DNA from: DASXTS01 sp036505275
Lineage (GTDB): Bacteria; Actinomycetota; Actinomycetes; Mycobacteriales; Pseudonocardiaceae
Assembly: GCA_036505275.1 (NCBI GenBank)
Contig: DASXTS010000396.1
Span: forward strand, 1-9,512
Reading direction: 5' to 3'
DNA: 9,512 bases
The translations under genes and the position numbers were made by a program. Of the stretch, positions 5,789 through 9,512 are shown piece by piece. Positions within the stretch are counted from its first letter, which is position 1, and every line of letters starts with the position of its first letter. The notes below the pieces were generated by a model that saw only the letters and a list, made by a program, of their open reading frames with translations, ran no database searches and was not told the origin of the DNA.

Positions 5789-6492
5789 GAACGCCTCCTC
5801 CTCGGTACCCGCGGATCGCGCCGGCCCGCGTCCCTGCCGCGCGACGGCGGCCCAGTGTCCCGCGAGACGATGACGACCCTGCTAAGAGGATCCACGATTC
5901 CCTCGCCACATTCGTGCACCCGCACCGCGCGTCCGCCAAGTGCGCCAACCGCCGCGCGGTCGCGGTCCACTTCAACGGCGGCCGTCCGGCCCTTCATGGC
6001 CACCATCAGGCCGCCCTCGACCAGTAGCGGCAGCGCCCAGCCGGCCAGCCGGGCCAGCGGAGCGACGGCGCGAGCCACCACCACGTCAACGCCGCCGAGT
6101 TGTGCGCGCACCGCCGGCTCCTCCGCCCGCCCGCGCACTACCCGCACCGGCAGGTCAAGCTCGCCGATCACCTCGCGCAGCCAGGCCACCCGTCGGGCCA
6201 TCGGCTCCAGCAGGGTGACCTCCAGCTCGGGCCGAGCCAGCGCCAGCGGCAGCCCCGGCAGGCCGGCACCGGAGCCGAGGTCCACTACCCTCGCGCCGTC
6301 GGCGATCACCTCGCCGATCACCGCACAGTTCAGCAGGTGCCGCTCCCACAGCCGGTCCATCTCGTGCGGACCGATCAGCCCGCGCTCCATTCCGGAGCCG
6401 GCGAGCGCCGTTGCGTAGCGGACCGCCAGCGGTAGCCGCGCGCCGAACACCAGCTCGGCCGCGGCCGGTGGCGCGGAGACATCGTCCGGCAC
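5785..6492 (-). CDS. rsmG: 16S rRNA (guanine-N7) methyltransferase RsmG (GidB)
   Basis: A 235-residue SAM-dependent methyltransferase that makes m7G at position 527 (E. coli numbering) of 16S rRNA in the 530 loop; loss gives low-level streptomycin resistance in several bacteria. GTG at 6492 lies 11 nt after the jag stop with only a weak AGAAG as ribosome binding site, so coupling to jag is likely. Motifs: the RsmG signature LWERHLLNC (48-56); the SAM-binding VVDLGSGAGLPGLPLALA (69 onward); LLEPMARRVAWL; and VVARAVAPLARLAGW. The C-terminal tail of about 25 residues is basic (ending PRVPRRRRS) and begins with VIVSRDTG, encoded by a degenerate parS-like sequence. Its stop codon overlaps the parA start. 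Confidence 0.95.
   Translation of the reverse strand: MPDDVSAPPAAAELVFGARLPLAVRYATALAGSGMERGLIGPHEMDRLWERHLLNCAVIGEVIADGARVVDLGSGAGLPGLPLALARPELEVTLLEPMARRVAWLREVIGELDLPVRVVRGRAEEPAVRAQLGGVDVVVARAVAPLARLAGWALPLLVEGGLMVAMKGRTAAVEVDRDRAAVGALGGRAVRVHECGEGIVDPLSRVVIVSRDTGPPSRGRDAGRRDPRVPRRRRS
5855..5868. other. Degenerate parS-like sequence in the rsmG tail
   Basis: Read on the rsmG strand, GTCTCGCGGGACAC matches GTTTCACGTGAAAC at 10 of 14 positions. All four differences are at third codon positions, and the peptide is V-S-R-D-T against V-S-R-E-T at the intact sites. It is no longer palindromic and probably binds ParB poorly or not at all. It may be an eroded ancestral parS. Confidence 0.45.
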
Positions 6493-6503
6493 TCGTGCCG
6501 CTT

Positions 6504-7079
6504 CTAGGCCGACCGGAAGACCACCACGCGGCGGCGCGGCTCCTCGCCCTCGCTCTCGCTGTGCACGCCTTTGACGCCCGCCACCGCGTCGTGCACAACC
6601 TTGCGCTCGAACGGCGTCATTGGTGCCAGCTTCACCGAGTCTCCCGTCGACAACGCCGTCTCGGCCGCGCTGCGACCGATCTCGGCCAGCTCGGTGCGGC
6701 GTCCCGCCCGCCATTGCGCTACGTCGAGCATCAGCCGGCTGCGGGTGCCGGTTTCCTGCTGGACCGCGAGTCGGGTCAGCTCCTGCAGCGCCTCGAGCAC
6801 CGACCCGTTCGGGCCGACGAGCTTCTGCAGGTCCTCGCCGCCGTCGATGCTGACCACCGCCCGGCTCGCCTCGACATCGAGGTCGATGTCACCGTCGTAG
6901 TCCAGCAGGTCGAGCAGGCGCTCCAGGTAGTCGCCCGCGATGTCCCCCTCGCGGACCAGCAGGTCCTCGGCGGACGCTGCGGTGCCATTGCGTTGCCCGG
7001 CCGGGGCGTCCACGGTGGAACCCGCCCTGTCGTCGGGATCCGCGCCGGGGCTGGCACCCACCTCCAGGGTGTCGGACAC
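6504..7079 (-). CDS. jag: Jag/KhpB-type RNA-binding protein (KH and R3H domains)
   Basis: A 191-residue cytoplasmic RNA-binding protein of the Jag (SpoIIIJ-associated; KhpB/EloR) family, usually encoded next to yidC and linked to cell-envelope growth and RNA regulation. GTG at 7079 is chosen because AGGAG lies 6 nt upstream; the frame is open to 7100 but without a site there. Layout: an acidic, low-complexity N-terminus (1-35); a KH domain with G-P-N-G at 89-92 in DLQKLVGPNGSVLEALQEL; and a C-terminal R3H domain with R159 and H163 in TPFERKVVHDAV. The long Jag-N domain of Firmicutes is absent, as is usual in actinobacteria. It starts 41 bp after yidC and ends 11 bp before rsmG, in one apparent operon. 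Confidence 0.93.
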   Translation of the reverse strand: MSDTLEVGASPGADPDDRAGSTVDAPAGQRNGTAASAEDLLVREGDIAGDYLERLLDLLDYDGDIDLDVEASRAVVSIDGGEDLQKLVGPNGSVLEALQELTRLAVQQETGTRSRLMLDVAQWRAGRRTELAEIGRSAAETALSTGDSVKLAPMTPFERKVVHDAVAGVKGVHSESEGEEPRRRVVVFRSA

Positions 7080-7120
7080 GGCAGTCTCCTCTCCACGCAC
7101 GTCGGCTTGGCCGCGACGGA

Positions 7121-8296
7121 TCAGCGCCGCTTGCGGCCTTTCTTCTGCGGCACGCGCTGCGGCTGCCTGCGCTGCTGCGGCTGCGATCCGTTGTCGCTCG
7201 CCTTCGGCGGCTGGCCACTGGCGGCGACGCTGGGAACGTCCTTGGCGTCCTGGACCTCCCGCCCGGCGGTGTCGCCGCGGCCGTCGGCCGACCTCCCGGC
7301 GGCGGGGGAGTCGGCCGGCCGTGCGTCGGAGGCGGTCGAGGTGGCACCGGGGGCGTCCGGGGCTTTCGGGGTGTCCGAGTCAGTAACCGAGTCCGAAGCG
7401 GTAGACGCCTCAGATGGCTGTGCGTCGGCGCCGCGCTTGCCCTTCTGCACCGGCTTCTGCCCCGGCCTGGGCGCGAGGGACTGTCGCTGCGCGGCCGCCG
7501 CCTCCTTCTTCTCGGTCTCCTCGCGATCGATCTTGCGGTACACCACCCACTGCTGGCCGAGCGTCCACCCGTTGTTCGCCAGCCAGTAGATCAGGATCGC
7601 GATCGGGAAGAAGATGCCACCGACCAACACGCCGAGCGGGAAGATCCATAGCATCAGCTTGTTCATGATCGCGGCCTGCGGGTTGGCCGCGGCGGCCGCG
7701 CTCTGCCGCTCGACCGAGTGCCGCGCTGTGATGTGTGTGGCGATGCTGGCCGCGATCATGAACGGTATCGCGACCGCGATCACGTGCGGCCGGTCGGTGC
7801 CCAGCGCCGCGAGCTCGTGCGCGGGCATCCGGATGAACGCCGAGAGCTTCGCGCCGAACAGATCGGCGTCGATGAACGAGGCGACCTCGGGCTTGTTGAA
7901 GATGTAGTTCTCGTTCTTGCCCGGCTTGAACTCCCTGAGCACCTGGAACAGGCCGATGAACACCGGGATCTGGACAAGGATCGGCAGGCAGCCGCCGAGC
8001 GGGTTCACGCCGTGCTCGGACTGCAGCTTCTGCATCTCCGCGGTCAGCTTCTGCCGGTCGCCCTTGTACTTCTCCTGCAGCTTCTTGATCTGCGGCGCGA
8101 ACTCCTGCATCTTGCGCATCGAGCGCACCTGCGAGACGAACGGCTTGAACAGCAGCGCCCGCAGGGTGAACACCAGGAAGATCACGGACAGCGCCCAGGC
8201 GATGCCGCTGTTCGGCCCGAGGAACGGGATGGCACCGAACACCTTGTGCCAGAACCAAAGGATGGCCGATACCGGGTAATAGATGAAGTTCAGCAC
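7121..8296 (-). CDS. yidC: Membrane protein insertase YidC (Oxa1/Alb3 family)
   Basis: A 391-residue insertase that places proteins into the cytoplasmic membrane alone or with SecYEG. GTG at 8296 has GAGGAG 8 nt upstream and overlaps the end of yidD by 7 nt. Membrane segments by eye: about 4-20, 31-50, 102-120, 171-189 and 214-240. The conserved groove arginine is R46 in VFTLRALLF. A charged cytoplasmic hairpin (51-98, QIKKLQEKYKGDRQKLTAEM) precedes NPLGGCLPILVQIPVFIGLF. There is no lipobox cysteine and no large periplasmic domain, as in the short Gram-positive type. The tail (261-391) is long, rich in Ser, Ala, Asp and Pro, and ends in a strongly basic QKKGRKRR, which may contact ribosomes. 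The tail is far less conserved-looking than the core. Confidence 0.96.
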   Translation of the reverse strand: MLNFIYYPVSAILWFWHKVFGAIPFLGPNSGIAWALSVIFLVFTLRALLFKPFVSQVRSMRKMQEFAPQIKKLQEKYKGDRQKLTAEMQKLQSEHGVNPLGGCLPILVQIPVFIGLFQVLREFKPGKNENYIFNKPEVASFIDADLFGAKLSAFIRMPAHELAALGTDRPHVIAVAIPFMIAASIATHITARHSVERQSAAAAANPQAAIMNKLMLWIFPLGVLVGGIFFPIAILIYWLANNGWTLGQQWVVYRKIDREETEKKEAAAAQRQSLAPRPGQKPVQKGKRGADAQPSEASTASDSVTDSDTPKAPDAPGATSTASDARPADSPAAGRSADGRGDTAGREVQDAKDVPSVAASGQPPKASDNGSQPQQRRQPQRVPQKKGRKRR

Positions 8297-8610
8297 GAGA
8301 GGGTCTCCTCGGCGGGGGCGGGTGCCGCGGTGGTGCTTGCCGCTGGCTCGGCTGATGACTCGATGGGAAGCTCAGCCGGTGGCGGCACCGGGTCGTAGCC
8401 TCCAGGATGCCAGGGTGCGCAGCGCAACAGCCGGCGCACGGTGAGCCAGCTACCCCGCAGCGGCCCGTGCACCTGCAGCGCCTCGATCGCGTACGCGCTG
8501 CAGGACGGCTGGAAGCGGCAGCTCGGCGGGATGAGCGGTGAGACGAACCGTTGGTATCCCCGCAGCACCGCCACCAGAAGCCACACCGCGGCAGCGGTCG
8601 CCCGGTTCAC
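8290..8610 (-). CDS. yidD: Membrane protein insertion efficiency factor YidD
   Basis: A 106-residue small membrane-associated protein that helps YidC-dependent insertion. The N-terminal 15 residues are hydrophobic or amphipathic. The family signature follows: YQRFVSPLIPPSCRFQPSCS (C31, C37), YAIEALQVHG, and RRLLRCAPWHPGGYDPVP with C64 (residues 59-76). A 30-residue Ala/Pro/Glu tail after residue 76 is extra compared with the minimal family of about 70 residues. GTG at 8610 overlaps the rnpA stop codon (GTGA, 4 nt), with no strong ribosome binding site, so translation is probably coupled to rnpA. The tail overlaps the start of yidC by 7 nt and includes that gene's ribosome binding site. Confidence 0.95.
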   Translation of the reverse strand: MNRATAAAVWLLVAVLRGYQRFVSPLIPPSCRFQPSCSAYAIEALQVHGPLRGSWLTVRRLLRCAPWHPGGYDPVPPPAELPIESSAEPAASTTAAPAPAEETLSC

Positions 8611-8981
8611 GGCGCGACCCGATGGGCGTCCGCCAGCCGGAGCCGGCGCAGCACCGCGTCCAGGTCCATGGCCAGCTCGGCGCTGGTCGCGGTGGCCGCC
8701 GGTGGCAGCGCCCTGACCACCAGCAGGGTTCCGGCCGGCAGCACTGAGAGCCGCGAGCGGACCAGGTGCCGCAGCCGGCGGAGGACGCGGTTGCGGACCA
8801 CCGAGCCACCGACCGCCCGGCTCACCACGAACCCGATCCGCGGGACCGCCACCGGCGCGGCCGGTTCGCCCGGCTCGATCAGGGCGTGCACCACCAGCGT
8901 CGGCCGGCCGGCCCGGCGGCCGCGACGTACCGCGGCGCCGAACTCGACGCGTCTGGTCATCCTGGCGGCAGCTGGAAGCAC
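8607..8981 (-). CDS. rnpA: Ribonuclease P protein component
   Basis: A 124-residue basic protein that binds the RNase P RNA and helps recognise the 5' leader of precursor tRNAs. The start is GTG at 8981, giving the MLP opening usual for this family, 8 bp after the rpmH stop. No clear ribosome binding site is seen, fitting coupling to rpmH. Motifs: an N-terminal basic stretch (RRGRRAGRPTLVVH), RIGFVVSRAVGGSVVRNRVL with the RNR signature at 63-65, followed by RRLRHLVR. The length is typical. The partner RNase P RNA gene is not in the window. Confidence 0.95.
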   Translation of the reverse strand: MLPAAARMTRRVEFGAAVRRGRRAGRPTLVVHALIEPGEPAAPVAVPRIGFVVSRAVGGSVVRNRVLRRLRHLVRSRLSVLPAGTLLVVRALPPAATATSAELAMDLDAVLRRLRLADAHRVAP

Positions 8982-8989
8982 CGTATCGG

Positions 8990-9133
8990 TCAGGCTGACA
9001 GCTTCTCGCGGCCCTTGCGACGGCGGGCGGTGAGGATCGCCCGGCCGGCGCGGGTCCGCATCCGCAGCCGGAACCCGTGGGTTCGCGCCCGCCGGCGGTT
9101 GTTGGGCTGGAACGTGCGCTTGCCCTTGCTCAC
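8990..9133 (-). CDS. rpmH: 50S ribosomal protein L34
   Basis: A 47-residue, highly basic protein of the large ribosomal subunit. The sequence opens MSKGKRTFQPNNRRRARTHG and continues FRLRMRTRAGRAILTARRRKG, the near-invariant L34 core. GTG at 9133 is set by family length; GGGAG lies 12 nt upstream, somewhat far. It is the first gene of the leftward cluster and stands next to the presumed dnaA side, as in most bacteria. Its transcript probably continues into rnpA. Confidence 0.97.
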   Translation of the reverse strand: MSKGKRTFQPNNRRRARTHGFRLRMRTRAGRAILTARRRKGREKLSA

Positions 9134-9242
9134 TTGGTCGCCTACTCCCGATCGGTGCGCTGCAAAGTCTGTCGTCTCCTGACCCAGAGTGGATCGGTCA
9201 GCGGGCGCAACACAGCGCACCCGACACGCGGGAGACCTGCCA

Positions 9243-9273
9243 AGGCTACTCCAGCCATCCGCGTGGTCGTCAA
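9243..9273 (-). promoter_or_regulatory. Candidate rpmH promoter
   Basis: On the minus strand TTGACG (complement of 9268-9273) is followed after 19 bp by TAGCCT (complement of 9243-9248). Both hexamers fit housekeeping sigma sites of actinobacteria, although the spacer is 1-2 bp longer than ideal. It would give a leader of about 100 nt before rpmH. Confidence 0.35.
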
Positions 9274-9332
9274 AACGGGGCACGGCGCCGCGACACGCCG
9301 GTAGCGGGTAGGTGCTTGCTCCTTCTGGAATC

Positions 9333-9361
9333 TTGTGGCAAGCGCCGAGGGTTGTTAGCGT
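9333..9361 (+). promoter_or_regulatory. Candidate rightward (dnaA) promoter
   Basis: TTGTGG (9333-9338) and TAGCGT (9356-9361) are separated by exactly 17 bp on the plus strand. The -35 matches only TTG of TTGACA and the -10 fits TANNNT. The direction points at the expected dnaA gene. Confidence 0.35.
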
Positions 9362-9477
9362 GCCCCCTCGCGGTTGGAGCGGCTCGTAGAGAGGGCGGGA
9401 CTGCCGGCACCGCGGATCGAGGGACGTCGGGGTACCACGGGGGTGCACCCGCCATTCGGCATACTGTCATGCACAGT

Positions 9478-9498
9478 TGTGGACAGACCTGTGGACGC
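9478..9498. promoter_or_regulatory. Two DnaA-box-like sequences
   Basis: TGTGGACAG (9478-9486) is the reverse complement of CTGTCCACA, one mismatch from the high-GC DnaA box TTGTCCACA. TGTGGACGC (9490-9498) has two mismatches and the same orientation, 12 bp away. Just left is the small inverted repeat ACTGT-N5-ACAGT (9463-9477). The main origin may lie on the other side of dnaA, so these may serve dnaA autoregulation. Confidence 0.45.
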
Positions 9499-9512
9499 CT
9501 TCGACCCGTCGC

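Larger units (their letters stand above)
9134..9512. other. rpmH-dnaA intergenic region (no gene), window end
   Basis: 379 bp without a convincing coding frame; the frames that are open continue rpmH upstream and lack its protein character. It carries the leader and promoter of rpmH, a plausible rightward promoter, and DnaA-box-like sequences near the window end. By conserved gene order the next gene to the right should be dnaA on the plus strand; it is not in the window. Confidence 0.7.

Noticed and set aside
6411..7589. Long plus-strand open frame (392 codons) opposite rsmG, jag and yidC
   Set aside because: It lies antisense to three well-recognised genes and has no recognisable protein character; long antisense frames are expected at this GC content.
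7781..7786. CACGTG inside yidC
   Set aside because: Flanks do not resemble parS on either side.
8990..9448. Extended rpmH frame of 152 codons
   Set aside because: L34 proteins are about 45-47 residues and the conserved opening starts at GTG 9133; the upstream part is leader sequence.
1..9512. CRISPR array, insertion sequence, tRNA genes or defence island
   Set aside because: No spaced repeats of CRISPR type, no transposase or terminal inverted repeats, no tRNA-like cloverleaf noticed; the gene order is a conserved core locus.

Overview
The window is the left flank of a chromosomal replication origin from a high-GC Gram-positive bacterium (Actinomycetota). Evidence: very high GC, mostly GTG start codons, and the conserved order rpmH-rnpA-yidD-yidC-jag-rsmG-parA-parB. 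The rpmH end of the window shows two DnaA-box-like sequences, so dnaA and oriC most likely lie just beyond base 9512. A more exact placement (for example Micromonosporales or Pseudonocardiales) is a guess from protein flavour and gene neighbours.

Layout. Bases 1-318 (minus strand) hold the first 106 codons of a GNAT-type acetyltransferase that runs off the window. Bases 319-528 are a divergent promoter region. Bases 529-2868 (plus) hold a fold-type I PLP aminotransferase and a D-alanine-D-alanine ligase-type ATP-grasp enzyme. They are separated by 63 bp that contain an 11-bp tandem repeat. A DedA-family membrane protein (minus, 2896-3561) converges on the ligase gene. Bases 3562-3788 contain a short hydrophobic ORF, a 12-bp tandem repeat and hairpins. 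From 3789 to 9133 all genes read leftward, away from the presumed origin: rpmH, rnpA, yidD, yidC, jag, rsmG, parA, parB. They overlap or are tightly spaced, the largest gap being 41 bp. Bases 9134-9512 are the rpmH-dnaA intergenic region.

How the genes work together. rpmH and rnpA serve the ribosome and RNase P; yidD and yidC serve membrane protein insertion; jag is an RNA-binding partner of that system; rsmG modifies 16S rRNA; parA and parB segregate the origin. Three perfect copies of the ParB site GTTTCACGTGAAAC lie inside dedA, parB and parA. All three are read in the same frame, so each gene carries the peptide V-S-R-E-T. The parA copy is the core of a 34-bp perfect palindrome. A fourth, eroded-looking copy in rsmG still encodes V-S-R-D-T.

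Most of the window is a familiar core locus. I see no new defence system or mobile element. The points most worth a second look are the parS architecture, the small ORF directly behind parB, and the divergent ligase with its aminotransferase neighbour.
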